Assembly (NCBI GenBank): GCA_947453725.1
Contig: CANGHH010000021.1
Span: forward strand, 1-64,000
Origin: Betaproteobacteria bacterium
GTDB taxonomy: Bacteria > Pseudomonadota > Gammaproteobacteria > Burkholderiales > Burkholderiaceae_C
Reading direction: 5' to 3'
DNA length: 64,000 nucleotides
A program made the translations under genes and the position numbers. Shown here in pieces: positions 26,834 through 35,103 of this stretch. Numbering within the stretch: position 1 is the first letter of the stretch; every line of letters starts with the position of its first letter. The notes below the pieces were generated by a model. That model ran no database searches, had not been told where the DNA came from, and saw nothing but the letters and a program-made list of their open reading frames with translations.

Positions 26834-28720
26834 ATGAACCGTCCCTCGCTTGAAGGCCTGCGCCTGAATGTGCCCGCTGATGTCCAACACCAGCGCCTCG
26901 TCGATTGGGTGGCCGAGGTCGCCGCGCTGACCGAGGCCGCCGCCGTCCACTGGTGCGACGGCAGCGCCGAAGAGTACGACCGCTTGTGCGCGCAGTTGCT
27001 TGCCGCCGGCACGATGATGAAGCTCAACCCCGAGCTGCGTCCCAACAGCTACCTGGCGCGCAGCGACGCCGCCGACGTGGCGCGCGTCGAAGACCGCACC
27101 TTCATCTGCAGCGCGAACCAGGAAGACGCCGGCCCGACCAACAACTGGATGGCCCCGGCCGAGATGCGCGCCCTGCTGCAGACCGGTGAAACCGCGCTGT
27201 TCCGCGGCGCCATGAAGGGCCGCACGATGTACGTCGTGCCCTTCAGCATGGGCCCGCTCGGCAGCCACATCGCGCACATCGGTGTCGAACTGACCGACAG
27301 CGCCTACGTCGCCGTCAGCATGCGCACCATGACCCGCATGGGCAAGGGCGCGCTGGACGTGCTGGGTGCCGACGGCCACTTCGTGCCCTGCGTCCACACC
27401 GTGGGCGCGCCACTGGCTGACGGCCAGAAGGACGTTCCCTGGCCCTGCAGCACCACCAAGTACATCGTCCACTACCCGGAAACCAGCGAAATCTGGTCCT
27501 ACGGTTCGGGCTATGGCGGCAACGCGCTGCTCGGCAAGAAGTGCTTCGCGCTGCGCATCGCCTCGAACATGGGCCGTGACGCCGTGAAGAACGACGGCAA
27601 GGGCTGGCTGGCCGAGCACATGCTGATCCTCGGCGTGACCTCGCCCGCCGGCAAGCAGTACCACGTCGCCGCGGCCTTCCCCAGCGCCTGCGGCAAGACC
27701 AACTTCAGCATGCTGGTGCCGCCCGCCGGCTACGAAGGCTGGAAGGTCACGACCATCGGCGACGACATCGCCTGGATCAAGCCGCACGACGACGGCCGCC
27801 TGTACGCCATCAACCCCGAAGCCGGCTATTTCGGCGTTGCCCCAGGCACGAACGTCCACACCAACCCGAACTGCATGGACTCGGTGCGTACCGACACCGT
27901 GTTCACCAATGTCGGCCTGACCGACGACGGCGACGTCTGGTGGGAAGGCATGACCGAGGTGCCGCCGCCCCACCTGATCGACTGGCAGGGCAAGGACTGG
28001 ACGCCGGCGATCGCGAAGGAAACCGGCGCCAAGGCCGCCCACCCGAATTCGCGCTTCACCGTCGCTGCCAGCTACAACCCGGCGCTCGACAGCGAGTGGG
28101 ACAACCCGGCCGGCGTGCCGATCGACGCCTTCCTGTTCGGCGGCCGCCGCAGCACCACGGTGCCGTTGGTGACCCAGGCCCGCAACTGGAACGAAGGCGT
28201 GTACATGGCCGCCACCATGGGCAGCGAGACGACGGCCGCCATCACCGGCCAGATCGGTGTCGTTCGCCGCGACCCCTTCGCGATGATCGCCTTCTGCGGC
28301 TACAACATGGCCGACTACTTCCAGCACTGGCTGGACCTGGGCGGCAAGCTGGCTGGCGAAGGCGCCAAGCTGCCGGGCATCTTCTGCGTCAACTGGTTCC
28401 GCAAGGGTGCTGACGGCCAGTTCGTCTGGCCCGGTTACGGCGACAACATGCGCGTGCTGGAATGGATCGTCAATCGCGTCGAAGGCCAGGCCGCCGGCGA
28501 GGACCACCTGTTCGGTGTCAGCCCGCGTTACGACGACCTGCGCTGGGACGGCCTGGACTTCACGCGCGAGCAGTACACGAGCGTCGCCAGCCTGGACAAG
28601 GCCGACTGGCAGAAGGAACTGGCGCTGCACGGCGAGCTGTTCAAGACGCTGGCCCACCACCTGCCCGCCGAGCTGCCGGCCATCAAGGCACAGATCGAGG
28701 CCCGTCTGGAAAAGGCCTGA
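26834..28720 (+). CDS. pckG: Phosphoenolpyruvate carboxykinase (GTP)
   Basis: 628 aa, the GTP-type enzyme length. It converts oxaloacetate and GTP to PEP, CO2 and GDP, the entry step of gluconeogenesis. Visible features are the P-loop with its reactive cysteine, FPSACGKTNF, the metal-binding GDDIAWIK segment, and FGGRRSTTVPLVTQ with the substrate arginine. The ATG at 26834 has GGAG 5 nt upstream. It stands alone, preceded by a 254-bp region with the hairpin listed separately. Confidence 0.96.
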   Translation: MNRPSLEGLRLNVPADVQHQRLVDWVAEVAALTEAAAVHWCDGSAEEYDRLCAQLLAAGTMMKLNPELRPNSYLARSDAADVARVEDRTFICSANQEDAGPTNNWMAPAEMRALLQTGETALFRGAMKGRTMYVVPFSMGPLGSHIAHIGVELTDSAYVAVSMRTMTRMGKGALDVLGADGHFVPCVHTVGAPLADGQKDVPWPCSTTKYIVHYPETSEIWSYGSGYGGNALLGKKCFALRIASNMGRDAVKNDGKGWLAEHMLILGVTSPAGKQYHVAAAFPSACGKTNFSMLVPPAGYEGWKVTTIGDDIAWIKPHDDGRLYAINPEAGYFGVAPGTNVHTNPNCMDSVRTDTVFTNVGLTDDGDVWWEGMTEVPPPHLIDWQGKDWTPAIAKETGAKAAHPNSRFTVAASYNPALDSEWDNPAGVPIDAFLFGGRRSTTVPLVTQARNWNEGVYMAATMGSETTAAITGQIGVVRRDPFAMIAFCGYNMADYFQHWLDLGGKLAGEGAKLPGIFCVNWFRKGADGQFVWPGYGDNMRVLEWIVNRVEGQAAGEDHLFGVSPRYDDLRWDGLDFTREQYTSVASLDKADWQKELALHGELFKTLAHHLPAELPAIKAQIEARLEKA

Positions 28721-28768
28721 GGCGGGTGGCCTGCTGGCCTGCAGGTCGGCAGGCCCTAGAGTCGGCGC

Positions 28769-29545
28769 GTGAAACTGCAACTCTTGTCCGACCTGCACCT
28801 CGAAACCGAGACCTTCGACCCGCAGCCCGCGCCGGGCGCTGAACTGCTGGTGCTGGCGGGCGACGTCGACAGCGGCTGGGGCGGCTACCAGCGCTTTGCC
28901 GGCTGGCCGGTGCCGGTCATCGTCGTGGCCGGCAACCACGAGTTCGACGGGCGCGATTTCGACGCGGCCCTGGCTGGCGTCCGTGCCGTCTGCACCGCGC
29001 TGGGCTTCACCTTCCTGGAGCGCGAAAGCACCCTGGTCACCGCCGCCGACGGCCGCCGCATCCGCGTGCTGGGCACCACGCGCTGGAGCGATTTCGACCT
29101 CTTCGGCGAAGCGCAGCGGCCGCGCGCCGAGCGCGCCGCCGCTTATTTCATGCGCGTCATGGGCACCAGCCGCAGCGGGCAGCCCTTCGACGCCGCCGCC
29201 GTGCGCCGCGAGGCGCTGGTCTGCCGCGCCTGGCTCGATGCCGAATTGGCGCGCGCCCCGCAGGGCCGCTGGGACAAGACCCTGGTGGTCACCCACTTCG
29301 GCCCCAGCCTGCGCAGCGCCGACACCCGCTACGGCCAGCAACCCGGCACCGCCAGCTTCTGCAACGCCGACGACGACCTGATCCCGCGCGCCGACCTGTG
29401 GCTGCATGGCCACCTGCACTGCCGCCACGACTACCGCATCGACCGCGCCGGCCGCCTGCCCAGCCGCGTCGTCTGCAACCCGCGGGGCCTGGCCGGGAAG
29501 GGCGAACAGGCAGGCCACGACCCGCTGCTGCTGATCGACTTCTGA
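28769..29545 (+). CDS. Calcineurin-like metallophosphoesterase
   Basis: 258 aa cytoplasmic protein. Metal-binding motifs in order: SDLHLE (D-x-H), LAGDVD (GD), GNHEFD (GNHE), THFGPS (H) and LHGHLHC (GHxH), giving a complete dinuclear site. It starts at a GTG 48 bp after pckG and may be co-transcribed with it. The substrate cannot be predicted; the family includes phosphodiesterases and phosphoprotein phosphatases. Confidence 0.88.
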   Translation: MKLQLLSDLHLETETFDPQPAPGAELLVLAGDVDSGWGGYQRFAGWPVPVIVVAGNHEFDGRDFDAALAGVRAVCTALGFTFLERESTLVTAADGRRIRVLGTTRWSDFDLFGEAQRPRAERAAAYFMRVMGTSRSGQPFDAAAVRREALVCRAWLDAELARAPQGRWDKTLVVTHFGPSLRSADTRYGQQPGTASFCNADDDLIPRADLWLHGHLHCRHDYRIDRAGRLPSRVVCNPRGLAGKGEQAGHDPLLLIDF

Positions 29546-29622
29546 GCGGCGTCAAATCGACCCGCTTGCCCGGTGCCACACTGCCCTTGCGGGTCACGCC
29601 GGCCCGCGACAGGAGCCTGACG

Positions 29623-30045
29623 ATGAAGATCCTCGCCGCCGTTGATGGCAGTGCCTACACCAAGCGCATGCTGGCCTACCTGGCCGCGCACGATGAATGG
29701 TTGGGCGACCACCACGCCTACACCCTGCTGACCGTGGTGCCGGCGCTGCCGCTGCGCGCCGCCGCCGCCATCGACAAGGCCACGCTGCAGGCCTGGCACG
29801 ACGAAAGCGCGGAGAAGGTCTTCAAGCCGCTGCGGACTTTCTTCAAGAAACAGGGCCTGAACGCCACCTTCGTGGCCCGCGTGGGGTCGCCGGCCGAGGT
29901 GATCGCCAGCACGGCGGCCCAAGGCGGCCACGACCTGCTGCTGCTCGGCTCGCACGGCCACGGCGCGCTGGTCAATCTGGTGACGGGCTCGGTGGCCACC
30001 CGGGTGCTGGCGCTGTGCAAGACGCCGGTCCTGCTGATCCGCTGA
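29623..30045 (+). CDS. Universal stress protein (UspA family)
   Basis: 140 aa single-domain protein. It starts MKILAAVDGS and ends with the ATP-binding pattern GSHGHGALVNLVTGSVATRVL (shown here in part: G-x2-G-x9-G-S), so it is of the nucleotide-binding subclass. AGGAG lies 7 nt before the ATG at 29623. It is the third gene in a row on the plus strand after pckG and the phosphoesterase. Confidence 0.9.
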   Translation: MKILAAVDGSAYTKRMLAYLAAHDEWLGDHHAYTLLTVVPALPLRAAAAIDKATLQAWHDESAEKVFKPLRTFFKKQGLNATFVARVGSPAEVIASTAAQGGHDLLLLGSHGHGALVNLVTGSVATRVLALCKTPVLLIR

Positions 30046-30073
30046 GGCCGCCGCGCGGTCTGCGGCGCGGCGC

Positions 30074-30682
30074 TCAGCGGCGCCGCAGACCGTTCAGGCA
30101 GGTCGACGCCACCCAGTCGACGATTTGCGCGTCCGTGAAAGCGCCGCCGGCTTTCAGGTAGGCCGGCACCGGGTCGCAGGCCCGCGCGAAGACGGTGTAC
30201 AGCACCACTTCAGGCGGCAGTTGGGGGTCGATGTCGCCGGCGGCCTGCGCCTGCACGATCCAGCCGCCCAGGTGTTCGCTGACTTCCATCAGCAGGTCGA
30301 GGTAGACCCGGCTGGCCAACAGTTCGGTGCGCAGCGACGAGTTCTGCGACGGCACGGCCGGCATCTCGCCGGCCAATTGCAGCTTCAGCGCCCAGCGCAC
30401 CACGGCCGCCAGCCGTTCGAAGGCGCTGGCGTCGCTGCGCGCGGCCTGCTGCTCGACCAGGGCCAGCGTGCGCTCCAGCAAGCGCACCATGGCGGCGGCG
30501 GCCAGCGCTTCCTTGGACGGAAAGTGCCTGTAGAGGCTGGCCTTGGCGATGCCGGCGTCGGCAGCCACCTCGTCCACCGTCATCAGGTCGAAACCCTTGT
30601 CGGCGAGCAGGCGGTTGACCGACGCGACGATGGCTTCCTCGCGCACGCGCAGGGTCTGTTCGCGGAAGGAAAGGCGGACCAT
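30074..30682 (-). CDS. TetR-family transcriptional regulator
   Basis: 202 aa. The N-terminal helix-turn-helix is about residues 20-62, with the characteristic TVDEVAADAGIAKASLYRHFPSKEAL. The all-helical ligand domain is divergent and gives no clue to the effector. It converges with the universal stress protein gene (28 bp between stops). No palindromic operator was recognised upstream. The regulated gene is not obvious; the small gene immediately upstream on the same strand is a candidate only by position. Confidence 0.9.
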   Translation of the reverse strand: MVRLSFREQTLRVREEAIVASVNRLLADKGFDLMTVDEVAADAGIAKASLYRHFPSKEALAAAAMVRLLERTLALVEQQAARSDASAFERLAAVVRWALKLQLAGEMPAVPSQNSSLRTELLASRVYLDLLMEVSEHLGGWIVQAQAAGDIDPQLPPEVVLYTVFARACDPVPAYLKAGGAFTDAQIVDWVASTCLNGLRRR

Positions 30683-30730
30683 GCGCCGAGTTTATCTGCC
30701 GGTTTTGACGCGGTTCCAGCCCGCCGGCGA

Positions 30731-30940
30731 TCAGGCCGCCGGCTTGCCGCGCCCAGCCAGCCGCTGCATCCAGCCGGCGCTGCGTCCGGGCGGGGCTGGC
30801 GGCGGCGGCTCGTGGATCATCTCGTTCAGGCTCAGGTCCAGCCCGAAGGCGGTGCCGAGGTCGGCCGGGTCGTCCTGCACAGGGCGCCCGGTGGCGCGCC
30901 AGGCTGAAAACCAGCGGTTCGCGGGGGCAGCCTTGTTCAT
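30731..30940 (-). CDS. Small hypothetical protein
   Basis: 69 aa, ATG at 30940 with AAGG about 8 nt upstream. The N-terminus has NRWFSAWRATG, the middle is acidic (DDPADLGTAFGLDLSL), and a Pro-rich stretch leads into a basic C-terminus. It has no membrane segment and I do not recognise it. It lies 48 bp upstream of the TetR gene on the same strand. The divergent region 30941-31144 contains no other feature that I can identify. Confidence 0.5.
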   Translation of the reverse strand: MNKAAPANRWFSAWRATGRPVQDDPADLGTAFGLDLSLNEMIHEPPPPAPPGRSAGWMQRLAGRGKPAA

Positions 30941-31144
30941 GTCGCTTGCCTTTCGGGTGCCGGGTCGGCAGCCTGTGCGTGTGTCGGGGTGTGACGGTGT
31001 GTATCTGCAGTGTCAGGGCAGGATGGGGCCGTCGCACGCCAGAACAGCGGTGCTCTTGTGTGGCAGTTCACGGTGATGGGCCCGGCGCGGGTGGTGAAGA
31101 CCCCGCCGATACAATGCCGGCCCTTCCAGCCTTCCAGGACCGGC

Positions 31145-32578
31145 ATGACGCCTCCATCCCCGCGCAAGGCACCAGCTCCCACCGGCAGCCCGCCGCAAAC
31201 GCCGCCGCAAACGCCGTCGAGAAGCCCGGCCGTTGACCCCGACCAGGCCGACCAGGGCTTCGTCGCCATCGACTTCGGCACCTCCAATTCGGCGGTGGCC
31301 CTGCCGGGCGGCGATGGCAGCGGCGCCGACCACGGCGGCGTTCGCCTGGTCGAACTGGAACCCGGCCACCCGACGATGCCGACCGCGGTCTTCTACCGTG
31401 CCGACACGCCGTCCAACCAGATCGACGCCGAAAGGCTGTACGGCCGTGCCGCGGTCGCGGCCTATGTCGAAGGACTCGACGGGCGCTTGATGCGGTCGAT
31501 GAAGAGCATCCTGGGCTCGTCGCTGCTCGATCAGGGCACCGACATCGGCGCCGGTCGTTCGGTGCGCTACCGCGACGTGGTGACGGGTTATCTGCGCCGC
31601 CTGAAGACGCTGGCCGAAGCCGAAGCCGGCCATGCGCTGGCCCGCGTCGTGCTGGGTCGCCCGGTGTTCTTCGTCGATGGCGACCCCAACCGCGACGCGC
31701 AGGCCCAGGCGGCGCTGGAAGCCGCCGCCCAGGCGGTCGGTTTCACCGAGGTGCAGTTCCAGTTCGAGCCGATCGCCGCCGCGCTGGACCACGAAAGCCA
31801 GGTCACGCGCGAACAGCTGGTGCTGGTCGCCGACATCGGCGGCGGCACCTCCGACTTCTCGCTGGTTCGCGTCGGCCCTGAGCGGCGCGGCCGGGTCGAC
31901 CGGCGCGACGACATCCTGGGCAACCACGGCGTACACCTGGCCGGCACCGACTTCGACCGCCATGTCGAGCTGGCCAGCATCCTGCCGCTGTTGGGCTACC
32001 GGGCACGCCGCCCGCCGGTCAATTCGAAGAACACCAGCGAGGTACCGCGCGAGGTACCGAGCGGCGTCTATTTCGACCTCGCCACCTGGCACCTGATCAA
32101 CACCGTCTATGCGCCCAGCCGCATCGCCGAGCTGCGCAGCATGAAGAGCTGGTACGCCGATCCGCGCCAGCACGCGCGGCTGATCACGGCGGTGCAGGAG
32201 CGCCTGGGCCATGCGCTCGCCGCCGCCGCCGAGCAGGCCAAGATCGACGTGGCCTTGACCGGCCGCGCCGACATCGACCTCGGCCTGCTGGAACGCGGCC
32301 TTCAAGCGAGCCTGCAGGAAACCCAGGCCGCTGCGGCCATCGAGGCCGACCTGGAACGCATCGTGCAAGCCGCTACCGAGACGGCGCAGATAGCTGGCGT
32401 GGACCCGGCGGCGGTGGACGTGCTGTATTTCACCGGCGGCTCGACCGGCCTGACGCCGCTGGTCGACCGCATCGCGGCCGGCTTTCCGGGCGCCGAGCGG
32501 GTGCGCGGCGACCGCTTCGCCAGCGTCGCGCAAGGGCTGGGCTGGCACGCCCGGGCGGTATTTGGCCCTGGCCGCTGA
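31145..32578 (+). CDS. Hsp70-family protein, YegD-like
   Basis: 477 aa. Actin/Hsp70 ATPase motifs are phosphate-1 FVAIDFGTSNSAVA and phosphate-2 VADIGGGTSDFSL, with the adenosine-site FTGGSTGLTPL near the C-terminus. It lacks the DnaK substrate-binding domain and lid, as in YegD. The first 35 residues are Pro/Thr-rich with a tandem PPQTPPQTP; the ATG at 31145 has AGGA upstream. It probably acts as a specialised chaperone-like ATPase, with unknown clients. Its stop abuts the stop of the convergent UPF0149 gene. Confidence 0.87.
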   Translation: MTPPSPRKAPAPTGSPPQTPPQTPSRSPAVDPDQADQGFVAIDFGTSNSAVALPGGDGSGADHGGVRLVELEPGHPTMPTAVFYRADTPSNQIDAERLYGRAAVAAYVEGLDGRLMRSMKSILGSSLLDQGTDIGAGRSVRYRDVVTGYLRRLKTLAEAEAGHALARVVLGRPVFFVDGDPNRDAQAQAALEAAAQAVGFTEVQFQFEPIAAALDHESQVTREQLVLVADIGGGTSDFSLVRVGPERRGRVDRRDDILGNHGVHLAGTDFDRHVELASILPLLGYRARRPPVNSKNTSEVPREVPSGVYFDLATWHLINTVYAPSRIAELRSMKSWYADPRQHARLITAVQERLGHALAAAAEQAKIDVALTGRADIDLGLLERGLQASLQETQAAAAIEADLERIVQAATETAQIAGVDPAAVDVLYFTGGSTGLTPLVDRIAAGFPGAERVRGDRFASVAQGLGWHARAVFGPGR

Positions 32579-33280
32579 TTACCGGTAGCCGCGTCGCGCC
32601 GGGCCCTTGGGCTGGTTGCTGCGCGGCGTGCGGTAGGCGGGCTTCACCGGCAGCCGCGGGCGCGACACGTCGGCGATCAGCATCAGCGCGCGGACGGTGT
32701 CCTGCACCGCTTCGCCGAGGTCGCTGGCCGGCTCCAGCGTCTCGATGACGGCCAGCAGCGCGTCGGCGTCTTCCAGGTCTTCGGCGTCGAAGTGCATGAA
32801 CAGCAGGGCCAGCGGCTCGACCAGTTCGGGGTTGCTCATCGCCATGAGCGCCGGGAAGGCTTCCATCGCGGCGGCGAAACCGGCGACCCAGGGCAGCACG
32901 CACTCGGCCGGCGTTGCCGGGTGATCGGCAGCGTCGGCGGCTTCGGCGTCGTCGAGCTGATAGATCCACGGGTCGAACCATTGCCGTTCGGCGATGGCGC
33001 GCTCGAGTTCGGCATGGCGGCGCAGCACCAGCGCCTGCAGTTCCTGCACGGCGGGGCCGCCGGGCGCGGGGCGGCCTTCGATGTCGGTGACCAGCGGCAG
33101 CCAGCGCGTGGGCGGCGGGCGCTGCGGTTGCAGCAGCACGCCGCACAAGTAGCCGTCGAGTGCGCTGACGTCCAGCGCCTGCAGCGGCTCGGGCATTGCG
33201 TCGAGCAGGCTTTCCAGGCGCGCGATGTCGGCGTCGGTCAGCGGCGGTGCGGGAGGTGCTTGCGGCTTGGAGAATGTCAC
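32579..33280 (-). CDS. UPF0149/YecA-family protein
   Basis: 233 aa, GTG start. The LDGYLCGVLLQP segment near the N-terminus and the WVAGFAAAMEAFP helix are typical of the YecA/YgfB (UPF0149) family. There is no C-terminal SEC-C zinc motif; the C-terminus is basic (PAYRTPRSNQPKGPARRG). The function is unknown. It converges exactly with the Hsp70-like gene. Upstream, 33288-33303 can form a short TCCCC/GGGGA hairpin near its ribosome site. Confidence 0.82.
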   Translation of the reverse strand: MTFSKPQAPPAPPLTDADIARLESLLDAMPEPLQALDVSALDGYLCGVLLQPQRPPPTRWLPLVTDIEGRPAPGGPAVQELQALVLRRHAELERAIAERQWFDPWIYQLDDAEAADAADHPATPAECVLPWVAGFAAAMEAFPALMAMSNPELVEPLALLFMHFDAEDLEDADALLAVIETLEPASDLGEAVQDTVRALMLIADVSRPRLPVKPAYRTPRSNQPKGPARRGYR

Positions 33281-33318
33281 GGCATTTTCCCCAGGTTTGG
33301 GGATGGTCGGGCTGGAGG

Positions 33319-33449
33319 GCCGCCGATAAATTCAGGGCTATCGGTGGCGCGAAAGCAGGATTGTCCTGCAGCGCGGCACCCAAAGGCCCAACGATGTCCT
33401 CCTCGGAGGGCTTTCCCCAGCCCGCTGCTCGCGCAGCGGGCTTTTTTTT
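33319..33449 (+). ncRNA. Candidate small RNA (or mmsA leader) with anti-Shine-Dalgarno loop
   Basis: Four consecutive hairpins with no coding sequence. H1: 33319-33328 pairs with 33339-33348 (10 bp, one G-U). H2: GCAGGA/TCCTGC at 33355-33369 with a 3-nt loop, extended by GCGC/GCGC. H3: AAAGGCCC at 33382-33389 with GGGCTTT at 33408-33414; its loop exposes TCCTCCTC (33397-33404), complementary to Shine-Dalgarno sequences. H4 is a strong intrinsic terminator. The only upstream plus-strand gene ends 740 bp earlier behind an opposing gene, so the terminator needs a transcript of its own. GATAAA at 33325 is a weak -10 candidate, and no good -35 was found, so the 5' end is uncertain. Confidence 0.55.
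33419..33449 (+). terminator. Strong intrinsic terminator
   Basis: AGCCCGCTGC (33419-33428) pairs perfectly with GCAGCGGGCT (33433-33442) around a 4-nt loop and is followed by eight T (33442-33449). It reads only on the plus strand and lies 108 bp before the mmsA start. It ends the candidate small RNA or attenuates mmsA. Confidence 0.9.
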
Positions 33450-33556
33450 GGCTTCGATCGACATCGCTTCGCGGTAGGCGTCTGCCCGGAAGCGCAAGCG
33501 CTGGGCACCCCGGCGTCGGCATAGACTGTGCGACCCGTTTTCAGGAGACAAGCAGC

Positions 33557-35077
33557 ATGGCCGCACCCGAAGCCTTCACCCAGACCGCCGACATCACGCA
33601 CTGGATCGCCGGCCAGCCGCAGCGCGGCGGCGGCACACGCAGCCAGACGGTGTGGAACCCGACCACCGGCGCTGCCGCCCGCCAGGTGCTGCTGGCCAGC
33701 GCTGACGACGTCAACGCCGCGGTGGCCGCCGCCAAGGCCGCGCAGCCGGCCTGGGGCGACACCCCGCCGATCCGCCGCGCCCGCGTGATGAACAACTTCC
33801 TGGCGCTGATGAACCAGCACCGCGACACCCTGGCCGCGATGATCACCGCCGAGCACGGCAAGGTCTTCACCGACGCCCAGGGCGAGGTCATGCGCGGCAT
33901 CGACATCGTCGAATTCGCCTGCGGCGTGCCGCAGTTGCTGAAGGGCGATTTCACCGACCAGGTCAGCACTGCCATCGACAACTGGACGCTGCGCCAGCCG
34001 CTGGGCGTGGTGGCCGGCGTCACGCCCTTCAATTTCCCTTGCATGGTGCCGTGCTGGATGTTCCCGGTGGCCATCGCCTGCGGCAATGCCTTCATCCTGA
34101 AACCGAGCGAGCGCGACCCCAGCGCCAGCATCTTCATGGCCCAACTGATGAAGCAGGCCGGCCTGCCCGACGGCATCTTCAGCGTGGTGCAGGGCGACAA
34201 GCTGGCGGTGGACACGCTGCTGACCCACCCCGACGTGATGGCCCTGAGCTTCGTCGGCAGCACGCCGATCGCCCAAACCATCTACGAGACCGGCGCCCGC
34301 CATGGCAAACGGGTTCAAGCACTCGGCGGCGCCAAGAACCACATGGTGGTGATGCCCGACGCCGACATCGAGCAGGCCGTGGACGCCCTGATCGGCGCCG
34401 GCTACGGCAGCGCCGGCGAGCGCTGCATGGCCATTTCAGTGGCCGTGCTGGTCGGCGACGTGGCCGACCAGATCGTGCCCAAGCTGGCCGAACGCGCCCG
34501 CGCGCTGAAGATCAAGAACGGCATGGAGCTCGACGCCGAGATGGGCCCGATCGTGACCCGGGAAGCGCTCGAGCGCATCGAGGGCTACATCGCCATCGGC
34601 GCGGCCGAAGGCGCGACGCTGGTGGTCGATGGCCGCGGTCACCGGGTGGCCGGTTTCGAGAACGGCTTCTTCACCGGCGGCACGCTGTTCGACCACGTGA
34701 CGCCTTCGATGCGCATCTACAAGGAAGAGATCTTCGGCCCGGTGCTGGTCTGCGTGCGCGTGCCCGACTTTGCCGCCGCGCTGCAGCTCGTCAACGACCA
34801 CGAATTCGGCAACGGCGTGGCGCTGTTCACCAGCGACGGCGGTGTGGCCCGCGAATTCTCGCGCCGCGTGCAGGTCGGCATGGTCGGCATCAACGTGCCG
34901 ATTCCGGTGCCGATGGCCTGGCACGGATTTGGCGGCTGGAAGAAGAGCCTGTTCGGCGACATGCACGCTTACGGCGAAGAAGGCGTTCGCTTCTACACCA
35001 AGCAGAAGAGCGTGATGCAGCGCTGGCCGGCGAGCATCGCCAAGGGCGCCGAGTTCGCCATGCCGACCGCCAAGTGA
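33557..35077 (+). CDS. mmsA: CoA-acylating methylmalonate-semialdehyde dehydrogenase
   Basis: 506 aa. It converts (methyl)malonate semialdehyde to propionyl- or acetyl-CoA in valine, thymine and inositol breakdown. The ALDH fold has PFNFPCM, the glycine pair FVGST and catalytic Cys290 in GSAGERCMAI. LGGAKNH replaces the usual general-base glutamate region, which is diagnostic for the CoA-acylating type. AGGAG lies upstream of the ATG at 33557. It is followed after 26 bp by an M28 peptidase gene. Confidence 0.95.
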   Translation: MAAPEAFTQTADITHWIAGQPQRGGGTRSQTVWNPTTGAAARQVLLASADDVNAAVAAAKAAQPAWGDTPPIRRARVMNNFLALMNQHRDTLAAMITAEHGKVFTDAQGEVMRGIDIVEFACGVPQLLKGDFTDQVSTAIDNWTLRQPLGVVAGVTPFNFPCMVPCWMFPVAIACGNAFILKPSERDPSASIFMAQLMKQAGLPDGIFSVVQGDKLAVDTLLTHPDVMALSFVGSTPIAQTIYETGARHGKRVQALGGAKNHMVVMPDADIEQAVDALIGAGYGSAGERCMAISVAVLVGDVADQIVPKLAERARALKIKNGMELDAEMGPIVTREALERIEGYIAIGAAEGATLVVDGRGHRVAGFENGFFTGGTLFDHVTPSMRIYKEEIFGPVLVCVRVPDFAAALQLVNDHEFGNGVALFTSDGGVAREFSRRVQVGMVGINVPIPVPMAWHGFGGWKKSLFGDMHAYGEEGVRFYTKQKSVMQRWPASIAKGAEFAMPTAK

Positions 35078-35103
35078 AACCTTGAATCGAGCTGGGACCG
35101 ACG

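Noticed and set aside
31190..31215. Tandem repeat CCGCCGCAAACG in the Hsp70-like gene as a regulatory repeat
   Set aside because: Only about two copies, in frame, encoding a Pro/Gln/Thr linker; simple low-complexity coding sequence.
33319..33449. Known RNA families (SRP RNA, glycine or SAH riboswitch, 6S RNA) for the structured region before mmsA
   Set aside because: None of their core sequences (for example the SRP GGAAGGAAGCAGC-like loop or riboswitch cores) is present.
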